A DNA stretch of 64,000 bases. Source: GCA-958296115 sp965222445. Lineage in GTDB: Bacteria > Chloroflexota > Dehalococcoidia > Lucifugimonadales > CAJWER01. The notes under the pieces are model-generated. The model was given only the letters and a program-made list of their open reading frames with translations. It made no database searches and was not told where the DNA came from. Within the stretch, counting starts at the first letter, position 1, and every line of letters begins with the position of its first letter. The stretch lies in assembly GCA_965222445.1 (NCBI GenBank), contig CBDCTY010000002.1:1984001-2048000 (forward strand), read 5' to 3'. Shown one piece after another: positions 27,697 to 37,585 of this stretch. A program made the translations under genes and the position numbers.

Positions 27697-30228
27697 CTAT
27701 CTCTTGAAGAACTGCTCGGGCCAGACAGGGCCCTCACCCCCGCCCCAGACAGCGTTTTCAGGCACGTTCCGCATGTCGTTCTTCACGATAACCACCGTGC
27801 CGACCAGGCCCACGGTGCCAATGTTCCAGATATTGTCGGCATGGATGCGCATGGCCTCGATGCCCAGCTCTGTCCTCCTCTCATTATTAGCGGTCGTGCC
27901 CTCCACGTAGATGTCCAGCAGCCGCCGGATGAGGCCGGTGGGCTCCACTCCCTCCTCGCCGCCGGACTGATGCCAGACCCCGTGAGTCTGCGCGAACCTG
28001 ACGTCATGATTGTATGGGAACACCGAGTAGGGACGGAGCCAGGGGTTGTTGTATGCACCCGGCCCGATGGATATCTGGAGCTTGTTGGCAAGCAACTGTG
28101 TCCGCATGAAGCCGCCATCTTGCAGCAACAGGTCCATCTTGACACCTACCTTCGCCCAGTCATTCTGCACAAGTTCTCCCACCTCTACGGTGGCGCCCTG
28201 GGAGGCCACCGCCACCTGAAGGGTGGCGACGCGGCCGTCGGGCAACAGCCGGAAGCCCGCCGCGTTCTTGTTGGGCAGGGCCTTATCCAGGAATTGGTTG
28301 GCCGTATCGGTATCGTACTGCGTATACTTGAAGGCGTACTCGTCGCCTGGATAGTAGGGGTTATCGGGCGGCGCCGTCCCCTGGCGGGGCTGTCCCGTGC
28401 CCAGGAAGACCAGATCGTTGATCGCGTCCCGGTTGATGGCGTGGGACAGGCCGATGCGGAAGTCCCTGTTCCGCAGCAGCTCTCCGATAGCGGGGTCCTC
28501 CACGTAGGTCTGGCTTATCATAAACGAAGCCTGCGACCCTCCCGGTAGGGCCCATTCCACCACGCGGTAGTCGCCTTCCTCTTCGTTCTCCTTGAAGAGC
28601 GAGTAATTAGCGAACTTGATATGCCGGGTCTGCATGTCTATTTCCCCGGCCATGGCCTTCAGGTTCAAAACATCCTTGTCCAGCACCAGGTCGTGGACTA
28701 TCCTGTCGATGTAGGGAAGCTGGTTGCCCTCAGGGTCCACCCCGTGGTAGTAGGGGTTGCGTACCGCGTTGTACTGCGGACTATTCACGGGGCTCTCGAG
28801 GATCCACGGGGTGACCCTCGGCAGCTCGGTGTTGAGCTTCACTTCCGTCGTGTGCTTGAAAAGCTGGACCCAGTTCTCGACGTCTGCCTCTTTCGCCATC
28901 TGATTTAACTTGTCCAGGCCGACGTAGCTGGCATGGAACTGCTTCAGGTAGTGGGCTGGGGCGACCACGTTTCTATTAGTCAGAATATTCGGGAACAGGA
29001 AGTACGGCACGGCGAAGGTGAAGCGCACGGTATACTGGTCCACCTTCGTCACCTGTGCCACCTCTTCTCCAGGGGCCATCCACCCAGGTATGTTATTGGT
29101 GAGCTCCTCGTTCAGGATGATATCGTTGTACCAGAACATGATGTCGTCGGCGCTGAAGGGCGCGCCGTCGGACCACTTCATCCCCTCGCGGAGATGGAAG
29201 GTGTAGACCTTGCCGTCCGGCGATACATCCCAGGACTCGGGCACATCCGGAACGACGTTGACGAGCTCAGGCTCGCCCCACCCGAGGAAGTAATCGTCCC
29301 AGATGCGCCTGAGCCCCCACTGATCGCCCGGCCCGGTAAAGGCTCGCTTCCATACGCCGCCGTAGCGCCCGATTTCCTCGACCACGGGAATCACCAATGG
29401 GTTGCTGGGCAAACGCTGCTCCACCGGCGGCAGCTTTCCGGCTCTGACCAGCGACGCCAGAACTGGCGCCTCGCCATACGTGGCGGGCCTTACCACCTCT
29501 TTCTCTACTATGATGGTCTCGGCCGGCACCTCCTTCGCGGCGGCAGCCGCAGCCATCGCAGCGTTCTCGGCGGCGCTCTCGGCAGCCTTCTGGGCCCTCT
29601 CCACGGCCGCCTCTGTGGCGACCAGTGAGGCATTGATAATGTTCTGGACCTCGGCGGCCGTCAACTGGCCTGCCGCTGCATCCTTGACCGCGTCCTCGAT
29701 GGACTTGGTAAGCTCGGCTCTCGTGGGAACGCCGGCCGTGGCCCCGCCGACGGCTGCCTCGACGAGCTTGGCGATCTGATCGGCACTCACGCCCTCAGGC
29801 ACCGAAGCCGCCACTGCCTGCTCGACCAGCGGCCGAAGAGCGGAGGTGTCGATCTGGGGAGCCGGCAGGGCCTGGACCGAAGCGTCGACGATCCTCTGCA
29901 CCTCGGCTGCTGTAAGCTGCCCAGCCGTAGCAGCCTGGGCAGAGGCTGTCACCGCCGCTTCCACTTCAGCCCGCGTGATCCCGGGCTGGGCCGACGCAGC
30001 AACGGCCGCCTCGACCATCCTCTTGATCTCATCCGCGCTCGTCCCCTCGGGGACCGCCTTGGCAACGGCCTGGGACACGGACACGTTCACGGAGTCGCTC
30101 ACGAGCCTTGCGATCTCTTCGGCGGACGGGCCCGTCTCCGCCTCCTCAGCGGCGCAACCTAAAACAATCGCCGCTACTACGACCAGCAAGAAGGCCAGCC
30201 ACTTCTTCGGCATAGCACTTATCTGCAT
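27697..30228 (-). CDS. Extracellular solute-binding lipoprotein (family 5) with long helical N-terminal extension
   Basis: 843 residues. Lipoprotein signal with lipobox VLGC (Cys25). Residues about 35-240 form repeated Ala-rich helical units (motifs such as SADEIKRMVEAAV, TRAEVEAAVTASAQ, SADQIAKLVEAAV, TAAEVQRIVDASV), then an Ala-rich stretch ending EVPAETIIVEKE. From about 260 a standard SBP_bac_5 domain follows: LREGMKWSDGAPFSADDIMF, then RDFRIGLSHAINRDAIND. Ordinary members are 500-600 residues, so the extension is unusual and could be a coiled spacer through the cell wall. The start follows GGAGGGTAATCCC; a good promoter lies at 30331-30359. Confidence 0.9.
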   Translation of the reverse strand: MQISAMPKKWLAFLLVVVAAIVLGCAAEEAETGPSAEEIARLVSDSVNVSVSQAVAKAVPEGTSADEIKRMVEAAVAASAQPGITRAEVEAAVTASAQAATAGQLTAAEVQRIVDASVQALPAPQIDTSALRPLVEQAVAASVPEGVSADQIAKLVEAAVGGATAGVPTRAELTKSIEDAVKDAAAGQLTAAEVQNIINASLVATEAAVERAQKAAESAAENAAMAAAAAAKEVPAETIIVEKEVVRPATYGEAPVLASLVRAGKLPPVEQRLPSNPLVIPVVEEIGRYGGVWKRAFTGPGDQWGLRRIWDDYFLGWGEPELVNVVPDVPESWDVSPDGKVYTFHLREGMKWSDGAPFSADDIMFWYNDIILNEELTNNIPGWMAPGEEVAQVTKVDQYTVRFTFAVPYFLFPNILTNRNVVAPAHYLKQFHASYVGLDKLNQMAKEADVENWVQLFKHTTEVKLNTELPRVTPWILESPVNSPQYNAVRNPYYHGVDPEGNQLPYIDRIVHDLVLDKDVLNLKAMAGEIDMQTRHIKFANYSLFKENEEEGDYRVVEWALPGGSQASFMISQTYVEDPAIGELLRNRDFRIGLSHAINRDAINDLVFLGTGQPRQGTAPPDNPYYPGDEYAFKYTQYDTDTANQFLDKALPNKNAAGFRLLPDGRVATLQVAVASQGATVEVGELVQNDWAKVGVKMDLLLQDGGFMRTQLLANKLQISIGPGAYNNPWLRPYSVFPYNHDVRFAQTHGVWHQSGGEEGVEPTGLIRRLLDIYVEGTTANNERRTELGIEAMRIHADNIWNIGTVGLVGTVVIVKNDMRNVPENAVWGGGEGPVWPEQFFKR

Positions 30229-30330
30229 GGGATTACCCTCCTTGGCTATTCAGGCACTGAACCGGACCTTTTATTACGAATACCGTAGCCAATGTCCTCC
30301 AGATTCGTGCATGTCGCCTAGTCTACCCCT

Positions 30331-30359
30331 TTTATAGCAGAACGAGTCGGCACTGTCAA
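30331..30359 (-). promoter_or_regulatory. Sigma70-type promoter of the solute-binding protein gene
   Basis: On the minus strand, TTGACA (30354-30359), a 17-bp spacer and TATAAA (30331-30336), about 100 bp upstream of the ATG at 30228. Confidence 0.75.
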
Positions 30360-30384
30360 CCCTGCGAAACTATCCCAAATCCCC

Positions 30385-30440
30385 CACCTACGTCATCCCC
30401 GCGCAGAGCCTGCCCCCGAGCAGTCGGGGGCGGGAACCCA
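30385..30440. repeat. GTCATTCC-type palindrome with a nested AGCCTG element
   Basis: CGTCATCCCCGCGCAG is followed by AGCCTGCCCCCGAGCAGTCG and GGGGC, then GGGAACCCATCCCCGGC. The outer arms match the uninterrupted copy at 43399-43430. This is the same nested arrangement as at 49708-49755. Confidence 0.75.
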
Positions 30441-30579
30441 TCCCCGGCAAGGTGCACAGCCATAGCCTCAGAGGCAGTCCGTCACGCCGCCCGTCCAAAT
30501 TAGGTGGTGGATCTGGGACTATGCTGTAGATGTTCAATGATTATGTCAGGGTGTAACTGTTCAATGAAAATGTCAGTCC

Positions 30580-31868
30580 ATGAGAGGATTGACATTGACG
30601 ACCAAAGAGCAGACGAGGACCCAGGTGTTGAACGGAGTGATCGAGGGCAAGGTGACGGTGGCGGAGGCGGTCTGGGCTGATGGGAGTGAGCGAGCGCCAT
30701 GCGTGGCGACTACTGGCAGCATACAGAGGGGAAGGACCTGCTGCGGTGGCTCACGGGAACAGGGGCAGGAAGCCCGCGACCACCACGTGCCCGCAGACAC
30801 GAGAGAAGGTGAGGGAGCTGGCTGAGGGGCCCTACGCAGGATTCAACCACACCCATCTGACCGAGATGCTGGCGGAGCGAGAGGATATCCATCTGTCTCG
30901 CTCTACCGTGAGGCGGGTCCTGCTGGCTGGCGGACTGCCCAGTCCCCGTCGCCGCAAAGCCCCCAGGCGATACTCTCGACGGGAGCGCTATCCCCAGGAG
31001 GGGATGCTGTTGCAGATCGACGGGAGCCGGCACGACTGGCTGGAGGGCGGAGGACCCTACCTGACCCTCGTCGGCGCTGTGGACGACGCCACAGGGACAA
31101 TCCCCTTCGCCCTGTTCAGACAGCAGAGCCTGCCCCGTACCCCGATACGGGGAGGATGCCCACGGCTACCTGCTGCTGCTCAAGGACATCATCGAGCGCC
31201 ACGGTGTCCCCCTGGCCCTGTACAGCGACAGGCATGGCATCTTCCATCGTTCCACAAACGAGCCCGAGACCATCGCTGAGCAGCTCAGAGGCAGGCCTGA
31301 CCCCACCCAGTTCGGCAGGGCGCTGGAGGAGTTGGACATCCGCCTCATCATGGCACACACACCTCAGGCGAAGGGGCGCGTAGAGCGCGCCTGAGGCACC
31401 TTCCAGGACCGCCTCGTCTCTGAGCTCAGGCTCGCTGGCGTCACTACCATCGAGCAGGCCAACCAGCTGCTCTGGAACTTCATCCCGCGCTACAACGAGC
31501 TTTTCGGCGTCGCACCAGCCCAGCCAGGCTCGGCCTGTCGCCAACTCCCATCCGCAGTCTCCCTCGACGCCGTCCTATCCTTCAAGTACATCCGCACCGT
31601 GGCCAACGACAACACCGTCCGGTTCAACGGCTCCGCCAGCCAGATACTCTCCAATGACTACAGGGCCAGCTACGCGCGCGCTACTGTGGAAGTCCAAGAA
31701 CGACTTGACGGCAGCATCGTTGTCGTTTACCGGGGCAACACCCTGGCAGCAGAGCCAGCCACCGGAGAGACCGTCGTGCTCAGAGCTCGCAACGGCAGAC
31801 GCTCCAGCGGCCATCTCCCTGCCGAGACGCCAGCGCCCACCTCCAATGACCTCACCTACACCCTGTAG
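30580..31868 (+). pseudogene. ISNCY-like DDE transposase, multiply disrupted
   Basis: Helix-turn-helix start (TLTTKEQTRTQVLNGVIEG, then after a frameshift near 30670 MGVSERHAWRLLAAYRGEGP). DDE core: Asp in QIDGSRHDWLEG, Asp in LYSDRHGIFH, Glu in KGRVERA. Defects: the early frameshift; a 25-nt palindrome at 31127-31151 that shifts the frame between FRQQ and EDAHGYLLLLKD; and an in-frame TGA at about 31392 where GRVERAWGTF would be expected. The C-terminal beta domain (31599-31868) is intact. Confidence 0.88.
31127..31151. repeat. 25-nt AGCCTG mini-palindrome in ISNCY transposase
   Basis: AGCCTGCCCCGTACCCCGAT then ACGGG sits between CAGCAG and GAGGAT. Its removal restores the conserved reading QQEDAHGYLL. 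Being 25 nt long it shifts the frame, unlike the 24-nt relative at 17103. Confidence 0.82.
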
Positions 31869-32228
31869 GAGCATCGCGACGGAACGGAGCCAAGCTCCTA
31901 CAGAAAACCCGACACCGCAACCCATCCAAGACCAGGCACGGCTCTCCTAAAGGCCGGCACCCAACCACCCCTGGAGAAGACCACTACTGACATAATTATT
32001 GAACACTGACACTGACATTTCCACTGGACAACGACACCTTCGCAGCGCCATGAGTTCTGAAATTCGCCACACTCGCCTTTACAGGCGTGGACGACAGGGG
32101 TAAAATGCGGCTTCCAGACTTCAGGACTGGGAGCCACTCTCTCGAATTATCTGAGGCGCCGTCGCATATGCACCCAGTAGTAAGGTCATGTTAGCCTCTA
32201 CCTGAAAGGAGGACGCACCGCACCCAAG

Positions 32229-33461
32229 ATGACACCAGCCGAAGCCGCCGCAGCGACTCGCCAACATATCTGGCAGCATTTCATCCATCGCGATACCCAG
32301 ATGTTCTACGACCTCGATTGGAGAGTGCATGGGCGATACCTCCCCACACCAGAGGAAATCGCGCGCAGCTTCCCGAACCGCGCCGGCGGGCGTACTGGCA
32401 TGGAAAACCCGGCCCTGAACGCTGGTCAGTATCTCCCTGCCGTGGTCCTGCGCCATCAGCTAGGTCACGATGCCGCATCAGCCGATGAGGCGCGGCTCCT
32501 CTTTTCCGGTATGAAGCGGCTGTGCGACGCGGCCAAGGACCCAGGATTCTTGCCGCGGGGCGTAGCCCTGGACGGAGCCAGCCACTATACCAACTCCTCA
32601 TGTGACCAAACCACCATGTTCTTGAACGGCATATTTCGATATTACGAAAGCGATATCCCCACAGAGGAAGAAAAGCAGGCCATTCGCCAGATATGGCAGA
32701 ACATGCTGGCGCGCTGGGAACGCGATGGCTGGGAAGACCGAACCGAGGATGGCCAGCCCGCCGTGAATGGCGATATCGGCGCCATCGCCGACGACCGAGC
32801 TTCGCGTCTGCTGATGGCCCTATTGGGCGGTGCCGTGGTCACCGGTGACGAGCACTGGCGCCGGCAGTACCGCCAGAAGCTGGAGGAACAGGATTATGCG
32901 CGCCTGAAGACCGGGCTGCCGCCTTCAGGCGGAGCACTTTACGTGTTAGATCAAAACCAGGTGGCCTGGCGTCTGCTGGCTGATCTGGAGAATGATCCTG
33001 CCATCAGGCAGGAGTACCAGGCCCGCCTGGCGGAAACGGCCGCTGCCGTGCATGGTAATCTGCTGGCTTACCAGGAGTTTGACCCGGCGGAGCACAGCCA
33101 GAGGAAGGCGGCCAGCGACTGGGACTGGCGCAAGGCCCATGAACCACCAGATCAGACGCAGACCACCCCATCGCTTGTTTCCGGTAAACTGCGCTACGCT
33201 TCAGTCGAGCAGGCGCGTGAGCGCCGCCTACGCTTGCGGAAGCTGCAGCCAGTCTGGTGGTATGAGTTTCAGTACGTCACGGAGCCCTTTGAGGCGGCGC
33301 ACGTGCTCTTGCTCTCTGGCGACGCTGTCTCGCTGGACCTATTGCAATCACACCTTGGACCACTCTTCGGGGCCTACCCCTATGAGCAACTGTTGCTCTC
33401 CTGGTCGCTCTATGAGACGGAGTGGGACTACTGGCTCGCCGTCCAGGCCGGGCTACTCTGA
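32229..33461 (+). CDS. Tandem family protein, copy 1 (unknown function)
   Basis: 410 residues, mostly helical, no signal peptide or membrane helix. Conserved blocks across the three copies: RQHIWQHFIHRDTQMFYDLD, GRTGMENPALNAGQYLPAVV, LDGASHYTNSSCDQTTMFLN and PLFGAYPYEQLLLSWSLYET. Repeated helix pairs and scattered His/Asp/Trp suggest an alpha/alpha-barrel of the kind found in glycan lyases and hydrolases, but no catalytic signature is certain. Start ATG 32229 follows AAAGGAGGACGC. This copy differs most from the others near residues 310-360 (TTPSLVSGKLRYASVEQARE). It lies 224 bp after the ISNCY end. Confidence 0.8.
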   Translation: MTPAEAAAATRQHIWQHFIHRDTQMFYDLDWRVHGRYLPTPEEIARSFPNRAGGRTGMENPALNAGQYLPAVVLRHQLGHDAASADEARLLFSGMKRLCDAAKDPGFLPRGVALDGASHYTNSSCDQTTMFLNGIFRYYESDIPTEEEKQAIRQIWQNMLARWERDGWEDRTEDGQPAVNGDIGAIADDRASRLLMALLGGAVVTGDEHWRRQYRQKLEEQDYARLKTGLPPSGGALYVLDQNQVAWRLLADLENDPAIRQEYQARLAETAAAVHGNLLAYQEFDPAEHSQRKAASDWDWRKAHEPPDQTQTTPSLVSGKLRYASVEQARERRLRLRKLQPVWWYEFQYVTEPFEAAHVLLLSGDAVSLDLLQSHLGPLFGAYPYEQLLLSWSLYETEWDYWLAVQAGLL

Positions 33462-33593
33462 CGGCCAGTGTGCAAGTCCTGAGAGCTCAGACCGTCGTAC
33501 ATCAGAGTCGGCCCTCTGCGTGGCCTGTTCAGCACTCACCCGGTCCAGGCCTGAAGCAACAGAGCGGTGAACAGCTACTATGAGGAGGCACCC

Positions 33594-34796
33594 ATGGTGA
33601 CACCAGCCGAAGCCGCCGCAGCTACGCGCCAGCATATCTGGCAGCATTTCATCCATCGCGACACCCAGATGTTCTACGACCTCGATTGGAGAGTGCATGG
33701 GCGGTACGTCCCTACTACAGAGGAAATCGCGCGCGGCTTCCCGAACCGCGCGGGCTGGCATACCGGCATGGAAAACCCGGCCCACAACGCTGGTCAGTAT
33801 CTCCCTGCCGTGGTCCTGCGCCATCAGCTAGGTCACGATGCCGCATCGGCCGATGAGGCGCGGCTCCTCTTTTCCGGTATGAAGCGGCTGTGCGACGCGG
33901 CCAAGGACCCAGGATTCTTGCCGCGGGGCGTAGCCCTGGACGGAGCCAGCCACTATACCAACTCCTCATGTGACCAAACCACCATGTTCTTGAACGGCAT
34001 ATTTCGATATTACGAAAGCGATATCCCCACAGAGGAAGAAAAGCAGGCCATTCGCCAGATATGGCAGAACATGCTGGCGCGCTGGGAACGCGATGGCTGG
34101 GAAGACCGAACCGAGGATGGCCAGCCCGCCTGGTATGGCGATATCGGCGCCATCACCAACGACCGAGCTTCGCGTCTGATCGCGGCCCTATTGGCCGGCG
34201 CCGTGGTCACCGGTGACGAGCACTGGCGCCGGCAGTACCGCCAGAAGCTGGAGGAACAAGATTACGCGCGCCTGAAGACTGGGCCGCCGCGTTCAGGCGG
34301 CCCACTTTACGTGTTCGATCAAAACCAGGTGGCCTGGCGTCTGCTGGCCGATCTGGAGGATGATCCTGCCATCAGGCAGGAGTACCAGGCCCGCCTGGAG
34401 GAAACGGCCGCTGCCGTGCATGGTAGACTGCTGGCTTACCAGGAGTTTGACCCGGCCGATCACAGCCAGAGAAAGGCGGCCAGCGACTGGGACTGGCGGA
34501 AGGCCTGTGACCCACCAGATCAGCCCCAGACCTCCAGGGAAGAGGTGGGACTATACGGCCTACGCATGCGTAATCAGCAGGCGCCAGTCCTGAGGTATGA
34601 GCAACTGTGCGTGGAAGAGCCCTTTGAGGTGGCGCACGTGCTCTTGCTCTCTGGCGACACCGACTCGCTGGACCTATTGCAGTCACACCTTGGGCCACTC
34701 TTCGGGGCCTACCCTTATGAGCAACTGTTGCTCTCCTGGTCGCTCTATGAGACGGAGTGGGACTACTGGCTCGCCGTCCAGGCCGGGCTACTCTGA
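33594..34796 (+). CDS. Tandem family protein, copy 2 (unknown function)
   Basis: 400 residues from the ATG at 33594, chosen because GAGGAGGCACCC precedes it. Very close in nucleotide sequence to copies 1 and 3 through the first about 300 residues and the last about 45. The segment between (about 34505-34640) is replaced: TSREEVGLYGLRMRNQQAPV, then LRYEQLCVEEPFEVAH. The 3' spacer (34797-34928) is identical or nearly so to the one after copy 1, so the repeated unit is 1335 bp and includes the upstream region. Confidence 0.8.
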   Translation: MVTPAEAAAATRQHIWQHFIHRDTQMFYDLDWRVHGRYVPTTEEIARGFPNRAGWHTGMENPAHNAGQYLPAVVLRHQLGHDAASADEARLLFSGMKRLCDAAKDPGFLPRGVALDGASHYTNSSCDQTTMFLNGIFRYYESDIPTEEEKQAIRQIWQNMLARWERDGWEDRTEDGQPAWYGDIGAITNDRASRLIAALLAGAVVTGDEHWRRQYRQKLEEQDYARLKTGPPRSGGPLYVFDQNQVAWRLLADLEDDPAIRQEYQARLEETAAAVHGRLLAYQEFDPADHSQRKAASDWDWRKACDPPDQPQTSREEVGLYGLRMRNQQAPVLRYEQLCVEEPFEVAHVLLLSGDTDSLDLLQSHLGPLFGAYPYEQLLLSWSLYETEWDYWLAVQAGLL

Positions 34797-34928
34797 CGGC
34801 CAGTGTGCAAGTCCTGAGAGCTCAGACCGTCGTACATCAGAGTCGGCCCTCTGCGTGGCCTGTTCAGCACTCACCCGGTCCAGGCCTGAAGCAACAGAGC
34901 GGTGAACAGCTACTATGAGGAGGCACCC

Positions 34929-36128
34929 ATGGTGACACCAGCCGAAGCCGCCGCAGCTACGCGCCAGCATATCTGGCAGCATTTCATTCATCGCGATACC
35001 CAGATGTTCTACGACCTCGATTGGAGAGTGCATGGGCGGTACGTCCCTACTCCAGAGGAAATCGCGCGCGGCTTCCCGAACCGCGCCGGCGGGCGTACTG
35101 GCATGGAAAACCCGGCCCTGAACGCTGGTCAGTATCTCCCTGCCGTGGTCCTGCGCCATCAGCTAGGTCACGATGCCGCATCAGCCGATGAGGCGCGGCT
35201 CCTCTTTTCCGGTATGAAGCGGCTGTGCGACGTGGCCAAGGACCCAGGATTCTTGCCGCGGGGCGTAGCCCTGGACGGAGCCAGCCACTATACCAACTCC
35301 TCATGTGACCAAACCACCATGTTCTTGAACGGCATATTTCGATATTACGAAAGCGATATCCCCACAGAGGAAGAAAAGCAGGCCATTCGCCAGATATGGC
35401 AGAACATGCTGGCGCGCTGGGAACGCGATGGCTGGGAAGACCGAACCGAGGATGGCCAGCCCGCTTGGTATGGCGATATCGGCGCCATCACCAACGACCG
35501 AGCTTCGCGTCTGATCGCGGCCCTATTGGCCGGCGCCGTGGTCACCGGTGACGAGCACTGGCGCCGGCAGTACCGCCAGAAGCTGGAGGAACAAGATTAC
35601 GCGCGCCTGAAGACTGGGCCGCCGCGTTCAGGCGGATCACTTTACGTGTTCGATCAAATGCAGGTAGGGTGGCGTCTGCTGGCCGATCTGGAGGATGATC
35701 CTGCCATCAGGCAGGAGTACCAGGCCCGCCTGGAGGAAACGGCCGCTGCCGTGCATGGTAGACTGCTGGCTTACCAGGAGTTTGACCCGGCCGATCACAG
35801 CCAGAGAAAGGCGGCCAGCGACTGGGACTGGCGCAAGGCCTGTGAACCACCAGGTCAGACGCAGACCACCCTCGAGCAGGCGCATGAGCGCCAGCTACGC
35901 TTGCGGACGCAGCAGCCAGTCTGGATGTATGAGTTTCAGTACGTCGCGGAGCCCTTTGAGGCGGCGCACGTGCTTTTGCTCTCTGGCGACGCTGTCTCGC
36001 TGGACCTATTGCAGTCACACCTTGGACCACTCTTCGGGGCCTACCCTTATGAGCAACTGTTGCTCTCCTGGTCGCTCTATGAGACGGAGTGGGACTACTG
36101 GCTCGCCGTCCAGGCCGGGCTACTCTGA
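34929..36128 (+). CDS. Tandem family protein, copy 3 (unknown function)
   Basis: 399 residues, ATG preceded by GAGGAGGCACCC. Almost identical to copy 2 up to about residue 310, but its variable segment (TTLEQAHERQLRLRTQQPVW) resembles copy 1, pointing to recombination between copies. The same downstream spacer begins at 36129 and breaks off near 36230. From there to 36602 I see nothing beyond a ribosome-binding site for the next frame. Confidence 0.8.
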   Translation: MVTPAEAAAATRQHIWQHFIHRDTQMFYDLDWRVHGRYVPTPEEIARGFPNRAGGRTGMENPALNAGQYLPAVVLRHQLGHDAASADEARLLFSGMKRLCDVAKDPGFLPRGVALDGASHYTNSSCDQTTMFLNGIFRYYESDIPTEEEKQAIRQIWQNMLARWERDGWEDRTEDGQPAWYGDIGAITNDRASRLIAALLAGAVVTGDEHWRRQYRQKLEEQDYARLKTGPPRSGGSLYVFDQMQVGWRLLADLEDDPAIRQEYQARLEETAAAVHGRLLAYQEFDPADHSQRKAASDWDWRKACEPPGQTQTTLEQAHERQLRLRTQQPVWMYEFQYVAEPFEAAHVLLLSGDAVSLDLLQSHLGPLFGAYPYEQLLLSWSLYETEWDYWLAVQAGLL

Positions 36129-36602
36129 CGGCCAGTGTGCAAGTCCTGAGAGCTCAGACCGTCGTACATCAGAGTCGGCCCTCTGCGTGGCCTGTTCAGC
36201 ACTCACCCGGTCCAGGCCTGAAGCAGTGGAGCGGTGGCCAGCAGGTCTGGTGGCACACTATCCCGTCCATAGTTGGCGCTATGCTGTTCACCGAACCCTT
36301 CGCGGAGTACGACTGGGGGTCCGCCTGTCCAGGTCGGCCGTCTCCGTCATGGGTGATCGGCCGTCACGCTCGTACCGACGCTTGAGTTGAGTGTGAGCAT
36401 TGGACATACCCTCGTCCGTCACTGGCCATCAGAATCTAACTTCGGAGAAGCGCTGTACATCTGATGGCGGTAGGCTCGCTTGGAACTGCCCTGGCCCGCT
36501 CTCAGTGGGCATTTGTATGAGCGTTTGGCCAGTCATAGTACCTGTGTCAAACAGGATTGAAGCGCCAAAGCGCGCATTGTCCTAGTGAACAGGAGACGAT
36601 CG

Positions 36603-36930
36603 GTGCCTTTATTCGAACTGCTGCCGATAGACAAGGTGATACCTAAGTCCGCAACCTGGAATACAGCTCAGACAAAGAGGGAATACCTGAGATACATCGA
36701 TCAGCTGTCACCCGGACATGTGGATCGGCTCCAGCCTACTGAAGGAGAAACAATCTGAAGGAGAAACAATTCACGCCGTCCGGAGGCGACTCGGCGCAGC
36801 AGCAAGATCGTGCGGCAAGGGCTTGGAGATCAAGCAGTTGGAGGACGCCGTATACTTCTGGATCCGGTCAGACGGGACTTCAAGACGACGCAGAAGGCCG
36901 CGGATCAGTCCCGATGCCGGTCCTTCCTAG
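36603..36930 (+). pseudogene. Small basic protein broken by a 16-bp tandem duplication
   Basis: GTG start after AACAGGAGACGATCG. CTGAAGGAGAAACAAT occurs twice in tandem (36739-36754 and 36755-36770), shifting the frame into a TGA. Deleting one copy gives a 103-residue protein reading MPLFELLPIDKVIPKSATWN ... LQPTEGETIHAVRRRLGAAA ... DAVYFWIRSDGT with an Arg-rich tail. The Arg-rich helix and tail suggest nucleic-acid binding. I do not recognise a named family. Confidence 0.6.
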
Positions 36931-36967
36931 TACAGCCATGGTTCCACGGGCTGGCGGCTTGGAATTT

Positions 36968-37055
36968 CTAGGGATGGTCTGAATAAGTCCGTGGACTGCA
37001 GCTCCACACATAGGAAATTTAAGCCGTGCTGTTGGGTTATTCAGAGTATCCCTAG
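36968..37055. mobile_element. 88-bp MITE-like inverted repeat
   Basis: CTAGGGATGGTCTGAATAA and TTATTCAGAGTATCCCTAG form 19-bp inverted ends with two mismatches; the outer CTAG on each side may be the target duplication. The interior is too short for a gene. Ends of the GGTCTGAATAA type are common in IS5-like elements. Confidence 0.65.
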
Positions 37056-37267
37056 CAGTACTCCCTACACTTCGAAACCTTCACCACCCCACCACTTCAC
37101 AGCGCTTACACCACGGAGGCAAGCTGCGCCTAGTCGTTGCTGATGGTCACCGTCCCTGTGCGGCCTTCGTAGACCATAGTGAAGTTCTGGAGGAAGGTTC
37201 TGCCAATCAGTGCGGAATGGAGTTGTCCTCCTTCCGATAGATGAACACCAGAGAACCTTCCATACAC

Positions 37268-37458
37268 CAGGGCCTTTCCAAAGTCGTCACAATGCCATAA
37301 GAGGGGGATCTGGGAAATCCCTTCTCCCTCAATGGGAGAAGGTTAGGATGAGGGTGACTGACTTGTATCGGTCAACGCCCCCCTCACCCCCGTATCGAGT
37401 ACGGGGCAGGCTCTAACCCTCTCCCGCGAAGGGGAGAGGGAACTTTGGAAAGGCCCTA
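37268..37458. mobile_element. 191-bp MITE (CAGGGCCTTTCC family) in protease gene
   Basis: Ends CAGGGCCTTTCCAAAGT and ACTTTGGAAAGGCCCTA, flanked by perfect 9-bp duplications TCCATACAC (37259-37267, 37459-37467). The interior contains facing GGGAGAAGG and CCCTCTCCC palindromes and, in reverse orientation, a nested AGCCTGCCCCGTACTCGATA element (about 37388-37412). Confidence 0.93.
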
Positions 37459-37585
37459 TCCATACACTGTCGAGTTCAGATCTGGAACGTGAATCTGAGC
37501 AAGATGAACATTCACTGTGCTCGCTCCGTGCACGCCGGCAATCGCCCCTTGGTCGACGATGGGTAGGCCTAGCTTCGTGGCTAAG

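Larger units (their letters stand above)
30531..32005 (+). mobile_element. ISNCY-like insertion sequence, 1475 bp, defective
   Basis: 19-bp ends TGTTCAATGATTATGTCAG (30531-30549) and CTGACATAATTATTGAACA (31987-32005) are inverted with one mismatch, and each end has a second, related TGTTCAATGAAAATGTCAG-type motif just inside. One transposase gene, broken in several places. No clear target duplication was found. Confidence 0.8.

Noticed and set aside
25379..30228. A complete oligopeptide ABC importer
   Set aside because: No OppD/OppF-type ATPase gene follows the permeases on either side.
36235..36585. Small plus-strand frames after the tandem triplication
   Set aside because: They start inside the broken-off spacer repeat and show no coding character.
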